Positions 1 to 7,670 of a DNA stretch of 33,582 bases are shown here, one piece after another. The translations under genes and the position numbers were made by a program. This DNA comes from Candidatus Gastranaerophilales bacterium (GTDB taxonomy: Bacteria; Cyanobacteriota; Vampirovibrionia; Gastranaerophilales; Gastranaerophilaceae), in the NCBI GenBank assembly GCA_944325575.1, contig CALVAR010000025.1, forward strand, positions 1 through 33,582, in the 5' to 3' direction. How positions within the stretch are numbered: the first letter of the stretch is position 1; every line of letters begins with the position of its first letter. The notes below the pieces were generated by a model. The model was not told the origin of the DNA. It worked only from the letters and a program-made list of their open reading frames with translations, and searched no databases.

Positions 1-173
1 AGTTGGATAGAGCCTTAATTTGAACTCACAAGCTCACCGCTTGTTTTGCCAACTGAGCTACCGGGGCATTTTTGCCTTATTTTCCCGATTATTTTCAGTT
101 GGATAGAGCCTTAATTTGAACTCACAAGCTCACCGCTTGTTTTGCCAACTGAGCTACCGGGGCATTTTTGCCT
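1..173. repeat. Two-copy tandem repeat (period 96 bp) built from tRNA fragments
   Basis: Positions 1-77 and 97-173 are identical and are separated by a 19-bp AT-rich spacer (78-96). Each copy holds, read on the minus strand, a typical tRNA 5' end (GCCCCGGTAGCTCAGTTGG). It also holds a plus-strand D-arm piece (AGTTGGATAGAGCC), so AGTTGG and CCAACT form an inverted pair. An inner hairpin is ACAAGC-TCACC-GCTTGT. No copy contains a complete cloverleaf: the anticodon arm and the 3' acceptor strand are missing. The array touches the window edge and may continue upstream, possibly to an intact tRNA gene. Confidence 0.85.
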
Positions 174-270
174 GAACCCGTTAATTATAAAATTAACAAA
201 TATATTCTATAATAACCAAATACAAAAATCATCCCCAAAACAATTTTTATTGAAATAAATTGCTTAATTT

Positions 271-276
271 TATATT
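271..276 (+). promoter_or_regulatory. Putative -10 box of the alcohol dehydrogenase gene
   Basis: TATATT lies 8 nt before the ATG at 285, with TTGAAA at 250-255 as a possible -35 (15-bp spacer, short). There is no Shine-Dalgarno sequence, so the transcript may be leaderless or nearly so. Confidence 0.35.
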
Positions 277-284
277 ATTAACCT

Positions 285-1352
285 ATGGAAAATATGAAAA
301 ACACAATGAAAGCACTAATCTGGCACAAAGACGGTTCTATAGAACTCACGGACAGACCCGTCCCTAAAATCTTGCACCCGAAAGATGCAATAGTAAAAGT
401 TACACTGTCATCTATATGTACAAGCGACCTGCATATTATTCACAATGCAGTACCGCAGGCTGTATCGGAAACTATTTTGGGACACGAATTTGTAGGAGAA
501 GTAGTTGAAACGGGTGCAGATATAAAAAACATATCCAAAGGCGACAGAGTCAGCGCAAACTGTGAAACCTTCTGCGGGGAATGTTTCTTCTGTAAAAGAG
601 GTTATATAAATAACTGTACTAAAGGCGGCTGGAAGCTCGGCTGCACAATAGACGGATGTCAGGCCGAATATGTAAGAGTCCCCTATGCTGATACGGGACT
701 GACAAAAATCCCTGACAATATCAGCTATAAAAATGCTCTTTTTGTAGGTGATATCCTATCGAGCGGCTATTTTGGCGCATTGATGTGTGAAATACAATCC
801 GGTGACACAATTGCAGTAATCGGGGCAGGCCCCGTCGGCCTATGTGCAATGCAATGTGCCAAAATCCTTGGTGCAAGCAAGATAATAGCCATCGATATTG
901 ATGAATCAAGACTTAATATCGTAAAACAGCAAAATCTTGCAGATATAACACTGAATCCCAATACAGATAACTGCGAAAAAATTATAAAAGAGCAGACAGA
1001 CAAAAGAGGTGCAGATGGCGTAATAGAGGCTGCAGGAACAAAAGAGACATTTAAGCTTGCCTGGCAAATCGCTCGCCCTAATGCTGTTGTTGGCATAGTT
1101 GCAATGTATGAAGAAGCACAAATTCTGCCGCTGCCCGATATGTACGGTAAAAACTTGACTTTTAAAACAGGCGGAGTAGATGCAACTCACTGCAAAGAAC
1201 TCTTACAGTTAATTTCCGAAGGTAAAATTAATACTGATTTTCTTATCAGTGAAGAAATTCCACTGGAAAACATCATTGAAGCATATAAAAAATTCTCGCA
1301 GAAACAAGAAGGTATGCTAAAAATAGCTATAACACCTTTCTTAAATGAATAA
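285..1352 (+). CDS. Zinc-dependent alcohol dehydrogenase (MDR family)
   Basis: Medium-chain dehydrogenase/reductase that would interconvert an alcohol and its aldehyde or ketone with NAD(P)H in the cytoplasm. The 355-residue length fits the family. The catalytic zinc ligands are visible as Cys45 and the His67-Glu68 pair in GHEFVGEV. Four structural-zinc cysteines lie at 97, 100, 103 and 111. The Rossmann motif GAGPVG is at 180-185, and Asp204 at the end of the next strand favours NAD over NADP. The true substrate cannot be read from sequence; the region around residues 115-165 resembles clostridial-type NAD(P)-dependent secondary alcohol dehydrogenases. ATG codons at 294 and 306 are alternative starts; none has a good ribosome binding site. 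It stands alone on its strand, and a fermentative role is inferred. Confidence 0.88.
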   Translation: MENMKNTMKALIWHKDGSIELTDRPVPKILHPKDAIVKVTLSSICTSDLHIIHNAVPQAVSETILGHEFVGEVVETGADIKNISKGDRVSANCETFCGECFFCKRGYINNCTKGGWKLGCTIDGCQAEYVRVPYADTGLTKIPDNISYKNALFVGDILSSGYFGALMCEIQSGDTIAVIGAGPVGLCAMQCAKILGASKIIAIDIDESRLNIVKQQNLADITLNPNTDNCEKIIKEQTDKRGADGVIEAAGTKETFKLAWQIARPNAVVGIVAMYEEAQILPLPDMYGKNLTFKTGGVDATHCKELLQLISEGKINTDFLISEEIPLENIIEAYKKFSQKQEGMLKIAITPFLNE

Positions 1353-1374
1353 TTTTCACTAAACATACAAGTAG

Positions 1375-1394
1375 GTCAGCTTTACTAAGCTGAC
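1375..1394. other. Small perfect hairpin after the dehydrogenase gene
   Basis: GTCAGCTT and AAGCTGAC form an 8-bp stem with a 4-nt loop, 22 nt after the stop codon at 1352. No T-run follows, so it is not a classical intrinsic terminator; it could stabilise the 3' end. Confidence 0.45.
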
Positions 1395-1446
1395 AACAGC
1401 AACTAATAACAGACAACAGAGCAATAGCTTTATCTTTTTAATTGTT

Positions 1447-1452
1447 TATTAT
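1447..1452 (+). promoter_or_regulatory. Putative -10 box of the secreted-protein gene
   Basis: TATTAT ends 7 nt before the ATG at 1460, and no Shine-Dalgarno sequence is present. No convincing -35 is seen. Confidence 0.3.
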
Positions 1453-1459
1453 TTATCTT

Positions 1460-2176
1460 ATGAAAAGATTATTTGCTATTTTTTTACTGTTATTTTTCCA
1501 ATTACCCGTTTTGGCTGATACCTGCAATTTACAGGAACAGGTTATAGCGGAACAGCATATGTTTCCGGAAAAAGATGCCCCCTGTGACAAGGTAGTCATC
1601 ACAAACCTGAGGAACATAATATGCAAGGGAAATGTGTTTCAAATAGTTTATGATTGTAAATTCTGGTCCGACAAAGCTAAAGCCGGAGACAGAGTAAATT
1701 TCACTGCACCCGAAAGCATCTACACACAGGAAGGTACTCTGTTGATACCGGCATGTTCTAAGATTGTTGCAACCGTAATAAAAATAGACAAACCGAGAAA
1801 ATTTAACAAAAACGCAAGAGTTTATTTAAAATTTGAATGCTTGCTGCTCCCTGACGGAACAGCCGTACCAATGTCCGCAAAACCGTTTACTAAGGACGGT
1901 TCTCTAAAAGAAGGCCCCTGGATGACAGCAGGAAAATTGACAGCCTCTACTCTCGGACTGGGTATAGCAGGTGCAGGCGCTGGTGTTGGATTTGCATTCA
2001 TACCCGATCCAGCCAAAATAGGCACGGGTCTTGCCATAGGTATACCTATAGGCTGTTCTGTCGGTCTAATAACCGGCCTTTTAACACCGGGCTTAAAATA
2101 TCACGCAAAGGCAGGCGAAGCTATAAAAATAATCCTCTGTGACAATCTTTGCATCAAAAAAATAGAATGCCAATAA
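1460..2176 (+). CDS. Secreted protein of unknown function with C-terminal glycine-rich segment
   Basis: A 238-residue protein counted from the ATG at 1460; an in-frame TTG at 1442 is a weaker start. It begins with Lys-Arg and a hydrophobic signal peptide ending near VLADT, so it is exported. The middle, roughly residues 65-150, contains a stretch reading as 'stated at low value, or else set' beta strands (YTQEGTLLIPACSKIVATV). This is reminiscent of beta-barrel domains of VirB10/TrbI-like proteins, but that link is only inference. Near residues 160-215 a glycine- and alanine-rich hydrophobic region (GIAGAGAGVGFAF) looks like a glycine zipper able to insert into membrane. The same layout (signal peptide, beta domain, hydrophobic segment, final KAG/KGD-type strand) recurs in the gene at 9051, so the two are probably paralogs. 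Function not recognised. Confidence 0.7.
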   Translation: MKRLFAIFLLLFFQLPVLADTCNLQEQVIAEQHMFPEKDAPCDKVVITNLRNIICKGNVFQIVYDCKFWSDKAKAGDRVNFTAPESIYTQEGTLLIPACSKIVATVIKIDKPRKFNKNARVYLKFECLLLPDGTAVPMSAKPFTKDGSLKEGPWMTAGKLTASTLGLGIAGAGAGVGFAFIPDPAKIGTGLAIGIPIGCSVGLITGLLTPGLKYHAKAGEAIKIILCDNLCIKKIECQ

Positions 2177-2179
2177 ATA

Positions 2180-2282
2180 ATTTCATATTGTCAACTGACT
2201 CAGACTACTTGATGAACCTGTGCTATAAACAAGTACATCTTTACCAACAAGTCCGGCACAGGCAACAAGTGCATGGGGTCAC
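2180..2282. repeat. Dispersed ~103-bp element, copy 1
   Basis: It starts 3 nt after the stop codon at 2176 and runs from ATTTCATATTG to GGGGTCAC. It matches 23098-23200 with 4 differences in 103 bases and is related to 33400-33484. Internal pairings are TACTTG/CAAGTA and CCTGTGC/GCACAGG. It lies between convergent genes. Function unknown; it may be a non-autonomous mobile element or a structured 3' UTR module. Confidence 0.85.
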
Positions 2283-2318
2283 CTTAGCAATATCTATGCC
2301 TATGCCTCAGAGATTTTA

Positions 2319-3062
2319 TCAGCACATTTGCTTTAAATTTTCACTAATTTTAAAATCTGCGCCTGTAGATGCTTTTATATCATCAATAGTAAACATAGGA
2401 TTTATTTCTTTTAAAATAAGTCCGTCATTGCTTACCTCAAAAACGCATCTTTCGGTAATTATCATATCCACTTCTTTATATGCGGTTAGAGGCAGATTGC
2501 ATTTTTTTACAATTTTTATCTGGCCCTTTGATGTATGTTCCATTGCAACAATAACTTTTTTGGCACCAACAACAAGATCCATGGAACCGCCCATGCCGGG
2601 AACCATTTTACCCGGAATCATCCAGCTTGCAAGGCTGCCGTCTTCATCGACCTGCAAAGCGCCTAATACCGTAGCATCAATATGCCCGCCTCTCATCATT
2701 GTAAAAGCCATCTGGGAATCATAAAAACATGCTCCGTATTTTGCTTCTACATAGCCGCCGCCTGCATTAATAATTCTTTTATCTATATTGTCTTTTGACT
2801 GATCTTTACCAACTCCTAAAAGCCCGTTTTCGGACTGGAATATAACATGCATATTCTCCGGCACATAGTTTGCTACAGCCGTAGGCAAACCTATACCCAG
2901 CGTAACAACATCGCCTTCTTTAAACTCTTTTGCCGCTCTTTTGGCTATAATCTCTCTTATTTCTTCTTTTGTAAGCTCCTTTTGCTTATGAGAGATAGGA
3001 TTGGTTGCAAGACAAGAGTTAGTTTCATTTTTTTCTATAGATTTTTGAGCTGTTAATTCCAT
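2319..3062 (-). CDS. atoA: 3-oxoacid/butyrate-acetoacetate CoA-transferase subunit B
   Basis: The catalytic subunit of a class I CoA-transferase, which moves CoA between acetoacetyl- or butyryl-CoA and acetate or another short acid. The SENGLLG motif at about 77-83 carries the glutamate (Glu78) that forms the acyl-enzyme thioester intermediate, and LGIGLPTAVANY precedes it. At 247 residues it is about 30 residues longer than usual. The extra N-terminus (residues 1-30, rich in Lys, Asn and Ser) comes before the normal TKEEIREIIAKRAAKEF start. The ATG at 3062 directly follows the stop codon of the A subunit with no intervening base, so the two are translationally coupled. The exact acid pair is uncertain; acetate- or butyrate-linked fermentation is likely. 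Confidence 0.9.
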   Translation of the reverse strand: MELTAQKSIEKNETNSCLATNPISHKQKELTKEEIREIIAKRAAKEFKEGDVVTLGIGLPTAVANYVPENMHVIFQSENGLLGVGKDQSKDNIDKRIINAGGGYVEAKYGACFYDSQMAFTMMRGGHIDATVLGALQVDEDGSLASWMIPGKMVPGMGGSMDLVVGAKKVIVAMEHTSKGQIKIVKKCNLPLTAYKEVDMIITERCVFEVSNDGLILKEINPMFTIDDIKASTGADFKISENLKQMC

Positions 3063-3713
3063 TTAATTGTTTTCCTTTACAACAATGTAATCTACAAAAA
3101 GTCCCGGTATAACTACGTCATTGGGATCAAGACAGTCAACAAGCTCATCAGCCTGCACAATAACAGTATCAGCAGCCGTTGCCATTACAGTGTTTAGATT
3201 TCTTGTGGTTCCGTAGAAGGCAACATTGCCGAATTTGTCCACTTTAGTTCCGTATATTAACGCAAAATCAGCACCTAACGGTTTTTCAAAAATAAACTTT
3301 TTACCGTCTATTTCCATTGTATCTTTATTTTCTTCAAGTACCGTACCGACACCCGTAGGAGTTAAAACACCGCCTAAACCGGTCCCCTTTGCTCTGATTT
3401 TTTCAATCAACGTACCCATTGGAACAAGTTCTATATCCAGCTCACCCGTATGCATCTGTCTGCCTGTTTCCGGATTTGTTCCGATATGTGAAGTAATAAG
3501 CTTTTTTATTTGTTTATTAACAATAAGTCTTCCCTTATCAGCATGCGGATAAGTTGTGTCATTGGAAATCATAGTAAGATTTTTAATGTTTTGCTTAACA
3601 AGTTCGTCTATCAGAATATCAGGGGCACCGCATTCCAAAAACCCGCCCACCATGATAGAGGATCCGTCTTTTATCATACTTATTGCTTTTTTAGCCGATA
3701 CTACGCTTTTCAT
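3063..3713 (-). CDS. atoD: 3-oxoacid/butyrate-acetoacetate CoA-transferase subunit A
   Basis: The partner subunit of the CoA-transferase, 216 residues, a normal length. The nucleotide-binding start VGGFLECGAPDILIDEL (about 22-38) and the glycine loop GTGLGGVLTPTGVGT (about 109-123) are hallmarks of the AtoD/ScoA family. It is the first gene of a two-gene operon read on the minus strand, followed immediately by subunit B. The start at 3713 has a weak upstream purine stretch. With the nearby alcohol dehydrogenase this suggests short-chain acid and alcohol fermentation, but no thiolase or other partner gene is present in the window. Confidence 0.9.
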   Translation of the reverse strand: MKSVVSAKKAISMIKDGSSIMVGGFLECGAPDILIDELVKQNIKNLTMISNDTTYPHADKGRLIVNKQIKKLITSHIGTNPETGRQMHTGELDIELVPMGTLIEKIRAKGTGLGGVLTPTGVGTVLEENKDTMEIDGKKFIFEKPLGADFALIYGTKVDKFGNVAFYGTTRNLNTVMATAADTVIVQADELVDCLDPNDVVIPGLFVDYIVVKENN

Positions 3714-3831
3714 TAAATAAAAATTACCCCAATTTAATACATTTCTATTTTATTATAAATATGATATTTTAAAAAGCGAACATGTAAAAATTTGCTTGCA
3801 GATTGCAAACTTCTTAACAAAAGGTGACACA

Positions 3832-4446
3832 ATGAAGGAAATTTTATGTTTCGGAGACAGCAACACTTTCGGATTTATTCCGGGTAGCGGTCAAAGATAC
3901 AACAAAACCGAACGCTGGAGCGGTATTTTAAGTGGACTTTTATCCGAAAATTACAGAATAATTGAGGCAGGCTGCAATAACAGAACTGCATTTTGTCCTA
4001 ATCCCGAAGGTGATTTGTTCACGGGAACAAAAGTTATTCTTCCATATTTGGACAGCCACAGAAATCTGGATTTAATAATACTTGCTTTGGGTTCAAATGA
4101 CCTGCAATTTTCTTACAAATTATCAACAGAGGAAATATATAAAGGAATAAAATCTTTTATAAAATTGATAAAAAACAAGTCTAATGCAAAAATACTCCTT
4201 GTCTGCCCGTCCATAATAAAACATAACGTTTTAGAAACTTTTTTTGCGGAAATGTTTGATGAGAGCTCTATTCAAAAATCAAAAACACTTCCTGTAATAT
4301 ACAAAAAAATTTCCGAAGAAGAAAACATACTTTATCTCGACTTAAATAACATTGCACAAACATCTGATACAGACGGACTTCATTACACAAAAGAAGCACA
4401 CAAATTAATAGCAGATGCTATAGCAAGAAAAATAAAAAATTTATAG
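3832..4446 (+). CDS. SGNH/GDSL-family hydrolase
   Basis: An esterase or lipase-like enzyme of 204 residues. The family blocks are all visible. FGDSNTFG holds the nucleophile Ser10. The oxyanion asparagine lies in ALGSNDLQF. The C-terminal DGLH supplies the catalytic Asp181 and His184. The ATG at 3832 is preceded by AAAGGTG and is preferred over the in-frame TTG at 3796. No signal peptide is present, so it acts in the cytoplasm. The substrate could be an O-acetyl sugar or another small ester. The acetyltransferase gene that follows after 26 nt makes an acetyl-ester role attractive, but that is inference from proximity. Confidence 0.85.
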   Translation: MKEILCFGDSNTFGFIPGSGQRYNKTERWSGILSGLLSENYRIIEAGCNNRTAFCPNPEGDLFTGTKVILPYLDSHRNLDLIILALGSNDLQFSYKLSTEEIYKGIKSFIKLIKNKSNAKILLVCPSIIKHNVLETFFAEMFDESSIQKSKTLPVIYKKISEEENILYLDLNNIAQTSDTDGLHYTKEAHKLIADAIARKIKNL

Positions 4447-4472
4447 ATCTAACGATACCAAAGGAGATTTTG

Positions 4473-5054
4473 ATGCTTACGGAAAAAGAAAAAATGACAA
4501 AAGGACTTATATACGATGCAACAGACCCGCAGTTAACAAAAGACAGAGAAACAGCGGAAGAATTAAATTTTAAATTTAACAGTCTGCCGCCTTCTAAAAG
4601 AAAAGAAAAAGATGAAATAACAAAACAACTTTTCGGTAAAGTAGGAAAAAACTTCTTTATACGTACAACTATGTATGTTGACTACGGCTACAATATAGAA
4701 ATTGGAGACAATTTCTATGCAAATCACAATCTTACAATTTTAGATTGTGCAAAAGTCAAATTCGGCGACAACGTATTTATTGCACCAAACTGTGGTTTTT
4801 ATACAGCAGGACACCCTCTTGAAGCGCAGGAAAGAAATACTCTTTTGGAATATGCTTACCCAATAACTATCGGCAATAATGTGTGGATAGGAGCAGGTGT
4901 GCAGGTTATGCCCGGTGTCACAATAGGCGACAACACAGTAATAGGCGGAGGAAGCATAGTGACAAAAGATATCCCCTCTAACGTGGTTGCTGTAGGCAAT
5001 CCCTGTAAAGTACTAAGAGAAATATCCGAACAAGACAAAATTTTAAATAAATAA
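4473..5054 (+). CDS. Hexapeptide-repeat sugar O-acetyltransferase (maltose/galactoside type)
   Basis: A 193-residue left-handed beta-helix acetyltransferase that would move an acetyl group from acetyl-CoA to a sugar hydroxyl. The N-terminal maltose-acetyltransferase helix region (about 4-55) is followed by hexapeptide turns (IGDNFYANHNLTI, FGDNVFIAPNC, IGNNVWIGAGVQVMPGVTIGDNTVIGGGSIVTKDI). The catalytic histidine is His114 in YTAGHPL. The start is set by AAGGAG at 4461-4466, six bases before the ATG at 4473; an in-frame TTG just before it is less likely. It probably shares a transcript with the SGNH hydrolase upstream. The specific sugar is not known. Confidence 0.9.
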   Translation: MLTEKEKMTKGLIYDATDPQLTKDRETAEELNFKFNSLPPSKRKEKDEITKQLFGKVGKNFFIRTTMYVDYGYNIEIGDNFYANHNLTILDCAKVKFGDNVFIAPNCGFYTAGHPLEAQERNTLLEYAYPITIGNNVWIGAGVQVMPGVTIGDNTVIGGGSIVTKDIPSNVVAVGNPCKVLREISEQDKILNK

Positions 5055-5065
5055 TTAGCTTTTTT

Positions 5066-5160
5066 TGCAGTAAGCAGGTATATAATTTTTTCGTTCCGAA
5101 AAATCCGCCCTTACGGGTAGGATTTTAAGTCACTCCAAAATTATATACCTGCTTACTGCA
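5066..5160. mobile_element. MITE-like element with 24-bp perfect terminal inverted repeats
   Basis: Left arm 5066-5089 and right arm 5137-5160 are perfect reverse complements. The 47-bp centre carries a second nested hairpin (AAAATCC...GGATTTT with CCC/GGG inside). The last part of the centre, 5114-5130, is an exact 17-nt match to 33566-33582 at the end of the window. No clear target-site duplication is seen. It lies between the acetyltransferase and the arsR gene, so it might also serve as a two-way transcript end. Confidence 0.65.
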
Positions 5161-5219
5161 TCCATGATATTAAATTCAGGCAATGCACCTGCGAAAAATC
5201 TTCACCTTTCAGACGATAA

Positions 5220-5573
5220 TTATTCGCAAATATGCTCGAGCGCCTTTTCAAAAATATCTTTTACATGGGAATCATTTAATGCATAATACACATTTTTCCC
5301 GTTTTTATGAGCTCTGACAAGTTTTGCCGTTCTTAACACCTTAAGCTGATGAGAAACTGCCGACTTTGTCATATTCAAAAGCACAGCCAGATCACCGACA
5401 CACATTTCGCTTTGCTCAAGAGCCCACAAAAGCTGTATGCGTGTGCCATCTCCCATAACTTTAAAAAAGTCCGACAACTCATACAAAAGATTCAAATCCG
5501 GCATATTGGGTTTGATTTTATTTACTAAATCAGTATTTATAGGTTCACAATCCGCTTTTTTCTCATTATTCAT
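5220..5573 (-). CDS. ArsR/SmtB-family metal-responsive repressor
   Basis: A winged-helix repressor of 117 residues that releases DNA when metal binds. The recognition helix region is NMTKSAVSHQLKVLRTAKLV (about 67-86). The C-terminal helix carries the exact alpha-5 zinc signature D-x-H-x10-H-x2-E (Asp101, His103, His114, Glu117) known from SmtB and CzrA. Cys58 with Asp61 near the alpha-3 helix and Cys9 in the N-terminal arm could add a second, CadC-like site. It is divergent from the P1B ATPase gene, and the shared 110-bp interval contains several TTGAA-n6-TTCAA palindromes. Zinc or cadmium is the likely inducer. Confidence 0.92.
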   Translation of the reverse strand: MNNEKKADCEPINTDLVNKIKPNMPDLNLLYELSDFFKVMGDGTRIQLLWALEQSEMCVGDLAVLLNMTKSAVSHQLKVLRTAKLVRAHKNGKNVYYALNDSHVKDIFEKALEHICE

Positions 5574-5579
5574 ATTTTA

Positions 5580-5607
5580 ATTGTAACACAATTGAATAAT
5601 TGTTCAA
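5580..5607 (-). promoter_or_regulatory. Putative arsR promoter with overlapping operator
   Basis: On the minus strand, TTGAAC (5602-5607) and TACAAT (5580-5585) are spaced by 16 bases. The -10 ends only 6 nt before the ATG at 5573, implying a leaderless mRNA. The palindrome TTGAATAATTGTTCAA at 5592-5607 covers the -35 and spacer, which would allow autorepression. Confidence 0.5.
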
Positions 5608-5644
5608 CTATATGAAGAAATATTTCAATTATAACACTTCACCC

Positions 5645-5674
5645 TTGACAATTGAATGGTTATTCAACTATACT
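5645..5674 (+). promoter_or_regulatory. Promoter of the P1B ATPase gene, with operator between -35 and -10
   Basis: TTGACA at 5645-5650 and TATACT at 5669-5674 are spaced by 18 bases. The 16-bp palindrome TTGAATGGTTATTCAA (5652-5667) fills the spacer. A metal-free ArsR/SmtB protein bound there would block RNA polymerase. Confidence 0.7.
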
Positions 5675-5684
5675 GTGAATATAA

Positions 5685-5700
5685 TTGAATAGTTATTCAA
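5685..5700 (+). promoter_or_regulatory. Second ArsR-type operator downstream of the -10
   Basis: TTGAATAGTTATTCAA differs by one base from the operator at 5652-5667 and lies 33 bases from it, about three helical turns. It sits at the predicted transcription start. The matching spacing suggests cooperative or looped repressor binding. Confidence 0.65.
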
Positions 5701-5720
5701 TCGTTGAAAGGATAGCCAAT

Positions 5721-7610
5721 ATGTGCGAACACTGCCACTCTCACGAACATCACGAAACACAAGATAAAACAAGAGTTTACAGATTGATTATTGCATTTGT
5801 AATTTTTGCAGTTGCAATGATTTTTCATTTTGCAGGTTTTGTAAAAGTTGCGGCATTTGTTATTGCTTACCTGATTGCCGGCTGGGATGTTTTATTTAAG
5901 GCGGCAAAGAATATTTTAAAGGGTGATTTTTTTGATGAAAACTTTTTGATGGGTATTGCTACACTCGGTGCATTTGCAATAAAAGAATATCCCGAAGCCG
6001 TAATGGTTATGGTACTTTACCAGCTCGGTGAATTTTTACAGGACATTGCAGTAGAAAAATCCAAACGCTCAATTACAGAGTTAATGGATATTCGTCCCGA
6101 TTATGCAAACATAGTGGATAGCAACGGTGAAATTATAAAAAAAGCACCTTCAGAAGTCTCTATCGGGGATGTAATCATTGTAAAAACAGGAGAAAAAATC
6201 CCGCTGGACGGAACTGTTATTGAAGGCAAAGCTGCCGTAGATACCTCCGCACTTACGGGAGAATCTGTTCCAAGAGAACTAAAAGAAAATGACACAGCAA
6301 TAAGCGGCTGCATAAACACAAACGGTTTATTAAAAATCCGTGTAGAAAAAGCATTTGGAGAATCTACTGTTTCTAAGATTCTTGAACTGGTAGAACACGC
6401 AAGTTCCAAAAAAGCAAAAGCTGAAAATTTTATAACAAAATTTGCCCGTTATTACACACCGATAGTTGTGTTTGGTGCTGCAGCTCTGGCAATTATCCCG
6501 CCTGTTTTAACAGGTGAGCCCTTCAGCTTATGGTTTTCAAGAGCATTGACATTTCTTGTAATTTCCTGTCCGTGTGCACTTGTTATATCTGTACCTTTAG
6601 GATTCTTTGCGGGTCTTGGCGGAGCTTCAAAATGCGGCATACTTATTAAAGGCAGCAGTTATTTAGAATTATTATCCAAACCGGATTCCGTTATTTTTGA
6701 CAAGACAGGTACTCTTACAAAAGGGACATTTAATGTCACACGAATCGTACCAAAAAATGTAAAAGAATCCGAATTGCTAAGATATGCGGCAACGGCAGAA
6801 AATTATTCAAATCATCCGATAGCATTGTCTTTAAAAGCAGCGTATGCACAAGAAATTAATCCTTCTGAGGTTAAAGATATTGAAGAAATTGCAGGAAACG
6901 GCGTAAAAGCCGCTGTTGACAATGCAGTGATTCTTGCAGGCAACGCCAAATTAATGGACAAGTTTAATGTGCAATACACAAAAGCCCCAGAAGCCGGTAC
7001 TATCGTATATGCGGCAAAAGACGGACAATACATTGGTTATATTGTTATTTCCGATGAGATCAAAGAAGACTCTGAAAGTGCAATAAAACAATTAAAAAAA
7101 TTAGCCAAACAAACAGTAATGCTTACGGGTGATTCTGCTTCCGCAGCACAATACACAGCAAAAAAACTGGGCATTGATAAAGTTTATTCCGAACTTCTGC
7201 CGGCTGATAAAGTAGAAAAAACCGAAGAAATTATCAATCAAAAACAAGCCGGCGGATCTGTAATATTTGTCGGAGACGGTATAAATGATGCACCGGTTTT
7301 AACAAGAGCTGATATAGGTATTGCAATGGGTGCAATGGGCTCTGATGCAGCAATTGAAGCAGCAGACATAGTAATAATGGATGACAAACCATCAAAAATC
7401 CCCGCTGCAATAAAAATTGCAAAAAACACAATGAACATAGTAAAGCAAAATATAGTATTTGCAATTGGTGTAAAATTACTGTTTCTTCTGCTAGGAGCAA
7501 TGGGTTTTGTAACTATGTGGGGTGCTGTTTTTGCAGATGTCGGGGTTGCTTTGATTGCGGTTTTAAATTCCCTGAGGGCTTTACATACAAAATGTTTTAT
7601 TCAAAAATAG
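5721..7610 (+). CDS. zntA: P1B-type Zn2+/Cd2+/Pb2+-exporting ATPase
   Basis: An integral membrane pump of 629 residues that uses ATP to expel zinc, cadmium or lead. It shows the CPC metal site (283-285), the phosphorylation loop DKTGT (Asp327), TGES (179-182), the His365-Pro motif, GDGINDAP (518-525), and the paired Lys585 and Asp606 in the last membrane segments typical of the Zn/Cd class (P1B-2). The usual N-terminal ferredoxin-like metal domain is absent. Instead there is a short Cys/His-rich tail (MCEHCHSHEHHE) that may serve as metal entry. The start ATG at 5721 follows GAAAGGA and is preferred over the in-frame TTG at 5685, which lies inside an operator. The gene is controlled by the divergent ArsR-type repressor. 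Confidence 0.95.
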   Translation: MCEHCHSHEHHETQDKTRVYRLIIAFVIFAVAMIFHFAGFVKVAAFVIAYLIAGWDVLFKAAKNILKGDFFDENFLMGIATLGAFAIKEYPEAVMVMVLYQLGEFLQDIAVEKSKRSITELMDIRPDYANIVDSNGEIIKKAPSEVSIGDVIIVKTGEKIPLDGTVIEGKAAVDTSALTGESVPRELKENDTAISGCINTNGLLKIRVEKAFGESTVSKILELVEHASSKKAKAENFITKFARYYTPIVVFGAAALAIIPPVLTGEPFSLWFSRALTFLVISCPCALVISVPLGFFAGLGGASKCGILIKGSSYLELLSKPDSVIFDKTGTLTKGTFNVTRIVPKNVKESELLRYAATAENYSNHPIALSLKAAYAQEINPSEVKDIEEIAGNGVKAAVDNAVILAGNAKLMDKFNVQYTKAPEAGTIVYAAKDGQYIGYIVISDEIKEDSESAIKQLKKLAKQTVMLTGDSASAAQYTAKKLGIDKVYSELLPADKVEKTEEIINQKQAGGSVIFVGDGINDAPVLTRADIGIAMGAMGSDAAIEAADIVIMDDKPSKIPAAIKIAKNTMNIVKQNIVFAIGVKLLFLLLGAMGFVTMWGAVFADVGVALIAVLNSLRALHTKCFIQK

Positions 7611-7670
7611 TTTTATAATTCAGGATAATTACACAAGCTGTAAATATTAAAATATGCCAAGGAGAAAAAA

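Noticed and set aside
2149-2724. Open frame of 191 codons on the plus strand
   Set aside because: It runs through the dispersed element and is antisense to the CoA-transferase B gene. In the shared part with 23028-23225 the base differences change the amino acids (for example Tyr to Asn and Arg to Ser), so there is no selection for protein.
4470-4472. TTG as start of the acetyltransferase
   Set aside because: The ATG at 4473 has the better distance (six bases) from AAGGAG.
5066-5160. Plain intrinsic terminator
   Set aside because: The arms are far longer than needed, the core has its own hairpin and shares a 17-nt match with a distant site; a terminator function as a side effect remains possible.
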